DNA from: Arthrinium phaeospermum
Taxonomy: Eukaryota > Ascomycota > Sordariomycetes > Amphisphaeriales > Apiosporaceae
Assembly (NCBI GenBank): GCA_006503535.1
Contig: QYRS01000009.1
Location: 2,170,001 to 2,234,000 of the forward strand
DNA length: 64,000 bases
Reading direction: 5' to 3'
Shown: positions 54,825 to 64,000 of the stretch, piece by piece
Numbering within the stretch: position 1 is the first letter of the stretch
Layout of the letters: each line of letters starts with the position of its first letter
Program-made: the position numbers and the translations under genes
The notes under the pieces: generated by a model
Databases searched by the model: none
The model's input: only the letters and a program-made list of their open reading frames with translations
What the model was told of the DNA's origin: nothing

Positions 54825-57122
54825 ATGGATGCTCCATTCACCTACTATACCGACATTCAATGCGTCTATGCCATCAGCGGCAACTACGGCCTGGCGCTTC
54901 GATTTCTCTACTACTTCCTAGTCTTCTTTGTGGCCTTGTTCCAGCGGCATCCCAAGCTCACGGCGGGTGCTGTAGCTTACTGCATCAGCTTCTTTCTTTT
55001 TTTTTTTTTTTTTTCGATTCGTATTAAGGTTTTTCAATAAAAATAAAAGACTTATAAAAAGCAGGTTATTTTAAAAATAATAAACTTAAAAATAAGGTAT
55101 TATACTCGATATTTTCGAAATTTTTAAAAATATTTTAATAATTAATTATAACTTTTATAAATTAATAAAAGCTTAATAACGACTAGTAACTATAAAATTC
55201 CCTCTCCGGTTCTAATTTTATCTTTAATCGTAATAACTCAGCGAACTATATATAAAAAGTTATCCTCGCTTCCTTTATTAACTGCTTAAAAATCTTTTAT
55301 TTAACACGACTATATATATTATCCACTATTAAAAGATATAGCATATTTACTTCGTCACGCTCATTTACTATAACGACGAAAATTTTCGAAACTAATCAAC
55401 GTTTAATATATTATAAAAAAAGAAACTAATAACGAATAATTAATATAAAATTATTTACTTTAATACCTCGAAATTTTTAAAAAAATATAAACGATTTCGA
55501 AAGTTTTTAAAAACTATTAAACGTAAGGTTTAAAAAAATTCCTTATTTAAACCAGCTTTTTATAAAACGTATATTATCGATTACGAGCTTTTTTAAAAAA
55601 AATAAAATCTCGACAATAACGAAGCTTTTCTTATTAAATAAATTAAGTTATTTAAAAATTTCTATAAATAAGAAAAAAAAAAAAAAATATTATTTAAGCA
55701 TTATTTTTTAATCGTAATATCTATTTAAAAAAAAACCCTTCATTTCAGGCGTTAATTAAAAGGCTCGGTGAAAAGAATAACGAATAAATTAAGCCGGGGC
55801 TACACGTAATAATACTTATTAAAGCGATTAAACTAATAAACTTAAAAAAGGGAGAGAAAAAAGAGGGAAAAAAAGAAGGCGTTATATAAAGCTAACTAAA
55901 TAATCTTAAACTTTACTAATTAATAATATTAATATTAATACTTTATATATAATATAAACTTTTAAATCAGTATAGTTTAGCCTCTTACCTAGGAGGAGCT
56001 TACTGTATTAGCTACGCCGGGGCGACGGCTGTCCATGCGATCCTTCTTGCCAGCATCGCCGGGTCCTCAACGCCCTCCCTCGCCGATAACTACGTGTCGG
56101 TAGATACCACCTCTTCCGTCTGGGTGGCTAGTCGGGTTCTGGACCATGATGTGGACGCAACGTTCGTAGTTGTGGGGGTCGGCTGCCTTTCGTCCCTGAT
56201 CTTCGCCGTTTCTACCGCTGCTTACAAGAAGATGGCTCCAGCAAAATCCATCATTGTCCTGTGGGGTCTCCTGATGCTAGTGGGAGTCGTTGCCTGTTTG
56301 ATCAACTTTTACGGCGTCGACGAGGGGGGAAATGGGCCTTTCTTGCAACCTCGCTTCTGCCCACTTGGTGTCGACGATGATCTTCCACTGTCCGGTATTT
56401 CAGCGCCGATTCTAGGGAGGGACTGGAATGAGACGGTATGGACGTTTTTCCATCTAGCCAATACATCTAGCGTTCAGGTCACGGGAGATGCAAGTTGCCT
56501 GTACCCTTGTCTAGCGTCTTCGCAGATGATGCGAGACCAACCCGATATCCAGATCGTCTCTTTCAGTAGCCTCCTGGTTACTGGATCGGGATTCCCCGTC
56601 TACCAGCTGATGACAATCATCACCTGGGGCGCACTACCCCTGACTGTTCTAGCGGGCTTTGTGTTGGTGGTGGGCCAGTGGGCTGGCTGGTTCCCGCCTG
56701 CCGACAGTCTGCCCTTCGCGGGATACGCGTCCCTTTGGGATAACTTAAGAGGAGAGTCACCAGAAGAAGACCGCTTCGGTTCGCACAAGCGAATGAACTC
56801 CGTCAAATCAGTTATGGTCACCGTGCTACAAGTTTACGCCCTCATCATCACCCCGATTCTGATGGTGATTCTCATCGTCTTTACGGAGTGGTCCTTGGCT
56901 CCCTTTCCGCAATCAGAAACGGTCTGGCACGTCGGCCAGTGGTCACCATTGGTGGGTGTGGGTTTTGTGTTCATCGCTATTCTTGTTTCAGGAGACTGGA
57001 CACCCTCCAAATTGATAGCCCTCTCTCGCGTGAGAATAACACAGTTGATATGGTCTCCCATCACGTGGATTTTACGGCAGGCTTATCTCCGCCCGGCGGG
57101 AAACGGCCACGAGGTATCCTGA
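54825..57122 (+). pseudogene. multi-pass membrane protein gene split by a retrotransposon insertion
   Basis: The coding frame runs 54,825-54,990 and resumes at 56,014-57,122. Deleting the insert and one target-duplication copy restores one frame of 424 codons with no stop. The left part starts MDAPFTYYTDIQCVYAIS and has the first membrane helix (FLYYFLVFFVALFQ). The right part has about six more hydrophobic helices, a Cys-containing loop (FCPLGVDDD, CLYPC) and a short polar C-terminus. It looks like a fungus-specific plasma- or endo-membrane protein; its function is unknown to me. As it stands the left frame reads into poly(T) and stops soon after, so the allele is probably dead unless the insert is spliced out. 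Few mutations have accumulated in the right part, so the break is recent or that part was spared by RIP. Confidence 0.8.
54974..56013 (-). mobile_element. RIP-mutated, 5'-truncated LINE-like insertion with 17-bp target-site duplications
   Basis: The left flank AGCTTACTGCATCAGCT (54,974-54,990) recurs on the right as AGCTTACTGTATTAGCT (55,997-56,013), differing by two C-to-T changes. The insert between them is 1,006 bp and very AT-rich. Its left edge is an 18-T run at 54,997-55,014, which is a poly(A) tail if the element lies on the minus strand. A poly(A) end, no terminal repeats and a long target duplication point to a non-LTR retrotransposon. Its length implies 5' truncation. No reverse-transcriptase motif survives by eye. 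Confidence 0.8.
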
Positions 57123-57501
57123 AGAGCGCAAGGATTATCAAGCATGAAGGGTAACTATTTCATATGTTATTAAGCAGTACGTAGTCAGAGTGCCTGGTGG
57201 TATCAGATACAAGAAGAGAAGACGGTAAATGAGAAGTTCGCTTTAGCAAACAACGAATTTGGGGCTAACTACTACGGCGTAACCTGTTGATAGACCGTTA
57301 TTTTGATGACCCGCGGAGGATCTTCAGTGCCAAGCGGGCGTTGGACCGGTAGCGTCGGAGTTATTTCCAACGTCAAAGATTGGGCATAATCACCCCTCTT
57401 CTCCTCCTAGCCAACCGGTTACTGGGTCTCGTTTCTTTTTGCTCTTCAATATAGTTCAAATTTGGCCCATCACACACAAACAAACACAATACACCGACAT
57501 C
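57123..57501. other. spacer upstream of the FAD-linked oxidase
   Basis: About 380 bp that should include the oxidase promoter. No other feature is visible. Confidence 0.4.
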
Positions 57502-59042
57502 ATGGCGGGAAGGTTGTCCGCTTCGCTGCTCCAGGATCTGCAGGCACGCTTGGGCGCCGAGGTCGAAATTCTGACCGAAAAGCACAGCGACCGGTTCTGC
57601 GAATTCACCCAGGGCTGGACCAATGTTGGCCGCGAGACACCTGGGGCCATCGTCCTGCCGCAGACTGAGGAGCAGATCCAGAAAACGGTATGCGAAACCA
57701 TTCGCCCCTCCATCCAGCTCTATTGCCATCACCTACTTTCCATTGACAGAAACTTCTGCTGCGTATCTAGGTGCAATGGGCTGTTCAGTCATCCGTACCA
57801 CTTGTCGCCAAGAGCGGCGGCCACAGTGAATGGTCCAGCATCGGCGAACATGGGATTGTCATCAACCTGAGCAAGTTCTCTGGCGTCGAGGTTGACGCCG
57901 TATCCCAGACGGCCCGACTCAAAGGTAGCGTCCTGTCGAAAGAAGTCGCCGTAGCCCTAGCCGCCACGGGAAGCTTCACAGCGCTGGGTAACGGCAACAC
58001 TGTTGGCGCCATCCCCTACTTCCTCGGCGGGGGATCGTCGGTGACCAACTCCATCACCGGCTATGGATCGGACCAGATTGTAGCGGCCCGCATGATCGAT
58101 GCAAAAGGCCGCCTGGTCGAGGTCACCGAAGATATAGAGCTGGATCTGCTCTATGCGATCCGCGGCGCGGGTCAATTCTTCGGCCTGGTGACAGAGCTTA
58201 CCGTCAAGACCACCCCGCTTTCCGCGCTGGGCAATGACGAGGGCGCCATCTGGGTGGGAGCCTTCGTGTTTCCCCTCGAGCGCGCACGGGAGGTGGCCGA
58301 AGTCATGAAACCGCTCATGGATGATGCGAGCCACGCCACCGCCGGCCTCATCATGACGATGGCGCCTCCCCCGGCACGAAAGCCGGCTCTCGTCATCTCG
58401 GCGAGATACACCGGAAACCCGGATGACGCTCGAATTGCGTACAAACCTCTGCATGACTTGCAGCCCCTGATGGCGAATGGAGGGCCCGTGCCTATTCAGA
58501 ACGCCAGCGATGCACGCGAAATGCTCTGTGCCAAGGGCGACTTCAAGCGCTTTGGCATAGTCGGCCTGAGACGGTTCGATGTAGATAGCTTCTTGAAGAC
58601 AATTGAAGTTTGGAAGGCTCTGTTGGAGAAGTGCCCCGATGCCATCAACACGGCATTCAATTTCCAATGGGACTCTCGGCCCCCAAAGACGCCCGCATTT
58701 GAGTCGGCAATGTCCTTACATGACACAAGATATTGGCAGTAAGTGATCATTTCATCTGTCCTCCGTCTCATGAACCTTAGAAGGCGAGCTAATTAACGAA
58801 ATAGGAACAATCTCATTTGGCATACAGATGCAAACTCGCGGCAACAAGTCGACATGTTCAACGACGAATCAATCAAGATCATGCGAGGCCCTGATGTGTC
58901 CGAGTATGCCGACTTTCAAAACGGCACGCGCACCGGACCTATTGAGCTGAGCTTTCGGGGCCCTGGCAAGCTCGATAAATTGAAGGCGCTGAAGTTGAAA
59001 TGGGATCCTGAAGGTGTATTCACGACGCAGCTTCTGAACTAG
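57502..59042 (+). CDS. FAD-linked oxidase (berberine-bridge / 6-hydroxy-D-nicotine oxidase type)
   Basis: Flavoenzyme of 463 residues in three exons: 57502-57687, 57771-58738 and 58805-59042. The PCMH-type FAD-binding domain is clear: PGAIVLPQTEEQIQK, then VPLVAKSGGHSEW. In the latter, His80 is at the position that carries covalent FAD in this family, followed by GIVINLSKFSGVEVD and TVGAIPYFLGGGSSV. The substrate domain ends with LKALKLKWDPEGVFTTQ, matching the family's YDPxxVF end. There is no signal peptide, whereas many fungal relatives are secreted. These enzymes oxidise sugars or secondary-metabolite intermediates using O2; the substrate here is unknown. It has no biosynthetic partner nearby except the distant P450s. 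Confidence 0.88.
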
Positions 59043-59968
59043 CGCAAGAAACTGCACAAGTCTTCCTTTCGATTGGCACGCCAGCGATTGGCCGATATAA
59101 TTTGTCTAGAGCGACATTTCTTTCACATACGACCATATCCTGCTGAATACTAGGGATCCCGTCCGCTCTCCCATATATAAGCAGCAGAGAGCCGAATTAG
59201 TACTAGGGTCGGTGACGACCTGGGAATCCTCGGTGTTGTATGTTTTTCTTTTGTTCTTTTTGCCAACCTCGTTATCATGTGGTGGATAAGCGAATAGTTG
59301 GCTATAGCCATCGCAGATGCTATGGCTGGCCCTTTGTCTGCATGAACAACCGACAATGTTACTCACCCCTATTGCCGATCACCTTCCATGTAGCCAGCTG
59401 GGAAGGTCGTTACATCGATTGCCGTTGAGGATGACGGTGCCAAACAAACTGGACGTAAGGTATTCTCATTGCCTTGCACAGGAACACAACATACTTCCTC
59501 GCTATTAGAATTTTCCAGCAATCTGATACATTCGTACTCATCCTGTACTTTGTGTTGAAAAGGATATGAGTGGGGCGGAGCCATGGTGTCGGTAAGACAT
59601 TCTTCACGGTCTCTTAAGGCCTTTCTAATCTATTTTTATTGCAGTTTTAGAGCTATACTATGTTGGCCTAGCAGCTCTTGAACATGCGTGCTTATCTCCG
59701 ACTTAGCGTGTTTATGTGTTCAGAATTGATATCATGACTGGCCGATTCGCCGCAGTGCCCCTTTCTGCGCCCATCCAGCGGTCTAGCTTGTGGTGGCGGC
59801 TGCATGCCCGAAAAGATGACGGGGATGGAAACGGGCTAAGCATAGCCATCAGCAGTGCCCACAGATGGAAGACAAAAAGCGCTCTGTATGAAGCCAAGTA
59901 ATGCGAATCAACTTCTAGATTGGTAGACAACATCATTTTTTGACTGTTTGATCATCGATTTTGGCGCA
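59043..59968. other. intergenic region
   Basis: About 930 bp between two plus-strand genes. Short frames on both strands have no coding look. No repeat or RNA gene seen. Confidence 0.4.
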
Positions 59969-60956
59969 ATGGCTGACTCCTTGAACATCACAACGAGCGT
60001 GAACGCCGTGGTCACGGCTGCATACACAAGCTGCAAGACCCTTGACGACACGATCGATGCTATCGACAGAGCACCCGAGACCCTGCAAAACTTGCGGCAC
60101 GACCTGCGGGTATTACAAGGCTCCCTCATGTCGCTGAAAGCGGCACTTGAAACCATGAGCAGCAGCAAAGAGGAATTGTCTCCGCACCAGCACACCTGCC
60201 TGGCAGAGCTAGAACCCGCCATAGTGGGCTGTCAGACCGCTTTAGATGACTTCGAATACAAAATATCCCACATGAAATCGGTTTCGGCAGATGAGCACAC
60301 TCGCTGGGTAGACAAGGCGTGCCTGCCATATCACGACAAAGACATCATATTACTCAAATCTCGTCTGGGGGACTGCAAGCAGACTCTCGACGTGGCGATT
60401 GGCATTATGGCCCTGTAAGATATGATCCAACCAAACCAACCGGCATGCTCTTGAACTCCGCACCGGAACTGATAGATCGAGCAGCAAATCAATCTGGGAA
60501 AACCAAGAAAAACTCCAACTCCTCGAAGCCCAAACCGCCACGACGTTAGGCAACCTGACCGGCAAGGTCGAAGTGCTGGACCTCGTCGCCCAGACCCTAT
60601 CCCAACCAGGCCAGGCAGTCGAACTCGCCGCCCAGACGGCGCAGTACGTGGGGCACGTGATCGCGGACCAGCACATCGCGCAAGTCGTCGCGATGCTCCA
60701 CGAGCACGAGGAGCTTCTCAAGCACTGCATCAAGGCCTGCGCGGTGGCTCTGTCCGGGGCCACGGCGGAGACGGGCGCCAGGGTGAAGTACGCTAAGGCG
60801 TTCAGTGATGCTGGGCGGTGGGTTGGGAATGTGGGGGACGTCGGCACGGGTGACCTTTTTATTGAGATTGGACATCCTGAGACCCGTGATATTAGGGCGG
60901 GTCTGGGCATCGGGTCCAAGTTCAAACAAGCTGCCTTGGAGATCTTTCGCCGATAG
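59969..60956 (+). CDS. stand-alone Helo-like (STAND N-terminal) domain protein
   Basis: Two exons, 59969-60414 and 60476-60956, give 308 residues. The N-terminus (MADSLNITTSVNAVVTAAYT...SCKTLDDTIDAI) and the helical heptads that follow match the fungal Helo-like N-terminal domain of NLR/STAND proteins, a cell-death-related helical bundle. A helical central region (EKLQLLEAQTATTLGNLTGK) continues. The last 60 residues change character to short beta-prone, Gly/Asn-rich segments (WVGNVGDVGTGDLFIEIG, then DIRAGLGIGSKFKQAALEI). There is no NACHT/NB-ARC domain or repeat region, so it is not a full NLR. It could act alone or with an NLR partner elsewhere. Assignment to the family is by pattern memory, not by search. 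Confidence 0.75.
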
Positions 60957-61226
60957 GGTGTGGGATGATGCGATACTGGTGTTGGTTGTATATACATCCA
61001 CGAAAATGTTTGTTTTGAATTTGAATTTGGATTTATACCAAATGCATAATCGGCTTCATAAAAGAAGATATCATAACAAAACATCAGTCTTCGTATGCAT
61101 CAAAATCCAACCCAGACCCTATTCCGCTCGTCCCATCGAGCTATATATACAAACGCAGAAAAACAGTATGAAATCAAACATCTCCCTCAGCCCCTGAAGC
61201 GTGATGGCGGTCACGCACCAACAGAC

Positions 61227-62364
61227 TCAGTGCGCGCCGTAGCCTCTCCCCTCACTGCTCCCACGCTCCACCTCCTCCACCTCCAAACTACCCTTGTGCA
61301 GCTGCTGCTGCGACGACGGCGGCGGCAGCAAATCCGCATTCTCGTCGACGATGCGCGCCGGGTCGAGAATGATAAAGATCCAGACCGCGGCGACCATGAG
61401 GAACCCATCGAACGCGAGGAAGTACCCCTCCTGCATCATCAGGGGCCCCCGCCAGCCGTCCGCCAGCTCGACGGCCCGGAAAATGTTGCGCGCCATGATG
61501 CAGGCCAGGGCGGTGCAGAGGGCGGTGAAGACGGCGTGGTACTTCTTGGGGAGGCCGTCGCCGCCGACGCCGCCGATGCTGCGCATCGACGAAGAGGCCG
61601 CCGAGGAGATGCGGCGCAGGAAGTCGGCGGCAAGACCGGTGAAGACGGCCATGGTCGCGAGTTGGAACACGATGCCGGCGATCATGGTGTTGGCGCCCGC
61701 GGTGGGGCTTCGGCCTCGTCGGGAGGCGCTGGCTGCCATGGCGCCGCCTACGGCCTGGTATATGAGAAAACCCGGTTAGCTTTGGTGTTTTTGGTTTCGG
61801 CGGGCGGGAAGAAAAAGAGAGACAGCAGTAGTACTCACCTGGATGATCATAGCGACGAAGGCGAAGCTGAGGAAGACGATGGTATACAGCCGCGCGGACA
61901 GCATGCTGGACTCGGGGCCGAAGATCTGGATGAGCTGGCCCAGCAGCATGTACAGCGCCGCCGTGAAGAAGACGGGGGCGATGGTGAGGGTGACGGTCTG
62001 CATCACGTAGGCGTGCTGGTTATACGGGCACTGGGCAGCCCAAGTGCGGCCGGCCCAACCGATCAGCTCGGCTACTTCGTGTCAGTCTTTATTCTTTCCT
62101 TTCTGCTTAGTGATGACGATGGAGGAGTTGCTCACCGAAGGCTCCGTAGGCCAGAGCAATAGACGCCCATCGCTTCTTCGTTATGCTCAGCGCAACGTGG
62201 TAGGCGTACGCGAAGAAGAAGAGTATGATGAAGGTCACGCCGGCGGCCAGGCTCGGCCGGTAGCCGGCGCTGTAGGGGACGCCGGGAAGCTTGTCGACCC
62301 AGCAGTTGTTGGGGTTTCGGATTTGCTCGGGGAGCGAGGCCAGGAATTCTGCTTTGCTGGTCAT
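61227..62364 (-). CDS. RTA1-like multi-pass membrane protein
   Basis: Protein of 329 residues in three exons: 62364-62136, 62071-61839 and 61754-61227. It has about seven hydrophobic helices (for example VTFIILFFFAYAYHVAL, APVFFTAALYMLLGQLIQIF, FLMVAAVWIFIILDP) and the fungal RTA1 signature region IFGPESSMLSARLYTIVFLS. C-terminal end: DPARIVDENADLLPP and a cytosolic tail. RTA1/RSB1-like proteins act at the plasma membrane in lipid export or stress and drug tolerance in yeast; the role here is inferred from family only. The first exon's PYSAGYRPSLAAG segment is also typical. It converges with the Helo-like gene, about 270 bp between stops. Confidence 0.9.
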
Positions 62365-64000
62365 GGTGATGAAAAGAAGCTTCTCTTTGAGCCGCTGTAA
62401 GAAATGAAGAATAGAAAGAAGCAAGGAAACAGAATAGAAGGTTTTAGGTAATGTTGACGGAGTGTGTCGATGACTTTATCAGGACTGTCTCTGCGGTGTT
62501 TGCTTTACCAATGCAAATAGTCATGAGTAAAAAAGAACAGTTCCTGATGGGATCACCCGGCCTATTTGAACTGTTCGTTTGTCCATGTTACCAGGGCTCC
62601 AGATGCCATCCAATACTGCGGCGCGGCTTTGACGTGTGCGGCTCAGCAACAAAAGCTGGAGCCGATCCCTACTATTCTGGCATCAAGGCTGAGCTGTCAG
62701 GATGGAGACCTTGTTTCTCTGTGCCGCAGAAAACTCTAATTGCCTACGCGATTGGCTGCCAGGCGATGTCGTGAATGTGAAACGAACGCATTGAGGCCAT
62801 GGTTCGCAGTGTCGACTCCATTATGGATCCCTATTGCTATATTCGGCTCTCAGGGGTCCGGGGATAGGCTGGCCAGTCCCACTAATTTTGTGCGGGCGAG
62901 TCAGGGTCTTTATGCATTGTGCAGATGCACTGCTTAGATCTTGGGGCGGCGGCAGGTCACAGAAACATGATTCCTGGTCATCCGATGTTTTGAGTATTCA
63001 TCGGGGGCTGGAGTTAGTTGAGCCTCCCAATGCTGGCTACCTGTTAGGGTGGTATCTTGCTGTGAGTACTCCAGTCAGCTTGTACACACAATGGCCCAAG
63101 AGTTTGCCAATTGGAACTCCCTCTGTTGGTAAATCTGGCATAGCTTGTATGCATCATGACTTGGACGAAGCGGTTGGAACTTTCCCCCACGTTCATTTGT
63201 CGGTATTCGGGTCAGCTCTAGGGACGGGCGCCGAGATGAGAAGTCTAATCCAACCACATCTAGAAACGGCACAGCAGATAACATCCCTGTCATCCCTTGC
63301 TCAGACCGATCGATCGCAGGCCGTGTTATCCGGTCTGTCAGCCTTATTCGCCCCGCCCCTCGGACTTCTGCTCGGACTGTCAGCAGACTGGAATTGAATA
63401 TGTCTGCGCCGCCCGTAAGCGTCGCCCACGCCAAGTTCCGTGCCGCAGACGATCCATTAGACGATGGATACAAAGTATGGTGCTAACCATGGGTGGGGCA
63501 TTTTCAAAATTAGAATGGGTCCACTACGAGTGTCACCACCAGCCAGACTGCCCGGCCAGTTTGTTTTGTTAGCCAGGTTTTCAAGGCTTCTGGGGTTTGA
63601 GTGATGACTTCCTTCCTTCTGCTCAGCCATGACGAACCAGATGGGACGCAGAGGAGGGGGATGGGGGACAAAAGCAAGGATCAAATGGGTTGCCTCATCA
63701 TGCCAGTCGCGCAACTAGCATATGTCCTTCTGGAGGAAGAAGAAGAAGTATTGACTGTCTGTCGATACGTCCCTCAGACAGCTTCATAGTTTTGGGCCAC
63801 CTCACTCTCTATTGTTGTCCTTTCCCACATCGAATAGCCCTTTAGATGACTACAAGGGGTTGAATCTAAATGTTGCCATGTTGGCCCATAATCGACACCC
63901 CATTGCCACAGGAACTCCAGACTACAGTATCACATACACTACCTGGTCTATCTCAGTTTTATGGAAAGGGCGTTCCCCATCTTGCCTTGCCTTGTCCATA
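62365..64000. other. right-edge region without a recognisable gene
   Basis: About 1.6 kb upstream of the RTA1-like gene. Open frames at 62,834-63,397 (plus) and elsewhere lack coding character. No repeat or RNA gene is seen. Confidence 0.4.

Noticed and set aside
57502..62364. secondary-metabolite cluster (FAD oxidase, RTA1-like protein, nearby P450)
   Set aside because: No core biosynthetic enzyme, pathway regulator or matching orientation; the genes look like independent neighbours.
63297..63572. Cys-containing frame near the right edge suggesting a zinc-cluster domain
   Set aside because: Spacing of the cysteines does not fit Zn2Cys6 or C2H2 patterns and the frame has no continuation.

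Overview
The window is nuclear DNA of a filamentous ascomycete (Pezizomycotina, probably a Sordariomycete). The evidence is intron-bearing genes with short GT-AG introns (about 44-200 bp), fungus-specific families (Zn2Cys6 regulator, bZIP, RTA1-like protein, fungal P450s, CVNH lectin, Helo-like STAND N-terminal domain), long gene-poor spacers, and AT-rich tracts with the C-to-T/G-to-A footprint of repeat-induced point mutation (RIP). No rRNA gene, CRISPR array or convincing tRNA was found. Exon coordinates were set by hand from frame continuity, splice consensus and family conservation.

Layout. At 0.4-6.8 kb a four-exon L-rhamnonate dehydratase (minus) is divergent from a Zn2Cys6 regulator (plus). 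From 6.9 to 23.6 kb lie an alpha/beta hydrolase, a small cyanovirin-N-type lectin, a GNAT acetyltransferase, a five-exon P450, a zinc alcohol/formaldehyde dehydrogenase-like gene and a PRP24/SART3-type splicing factor. From 27 to 39.5 kb are a two-RRM protein with an apparent one-base frameshift, a bZIP-ankyrin regulator, a perfect 179-bp tandem duplication in a decayed membrane-protein gene, and a large conserved fungal gene whose start is shifted by an 8-bp tandem duplication. From 39.8 to 44 kb two paralogues with an unrecognised repeated domain flank an ankyrin fragment, and their upstream regions are duplicated too. A second P450 lies at 47.6-49.2 kb.

The right part (49.7-57 kb) is a RIP battleground. 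A low-complexity gene carries a 141-bp tandem array whose units are C-to-T/G-to-A mutated copies of the gene's own flanking sequence. Minisatellite and gene relics follow. A multi-pass membrane protein gene is then split by a 1-kb AT-rich insertion with a poly(T) edge and 17-bp target-site duplications, best read as a 5'-truncated LINE. After it come an FAD-linked oxidase, a stand-alone Helo-like domain protein and an RTA1-like membrane protein.

The genes do not form one obvious pathway. The only plausible functional pair is the divergent rhamnonate dehydratase and regulator. The most informative signals are evolutionary: RIP caught with mutated and unmutated copies side by side, a datable retrotransposon insertion, two gene-breaking small mutations, and a lineage-specific duplicated domain family.
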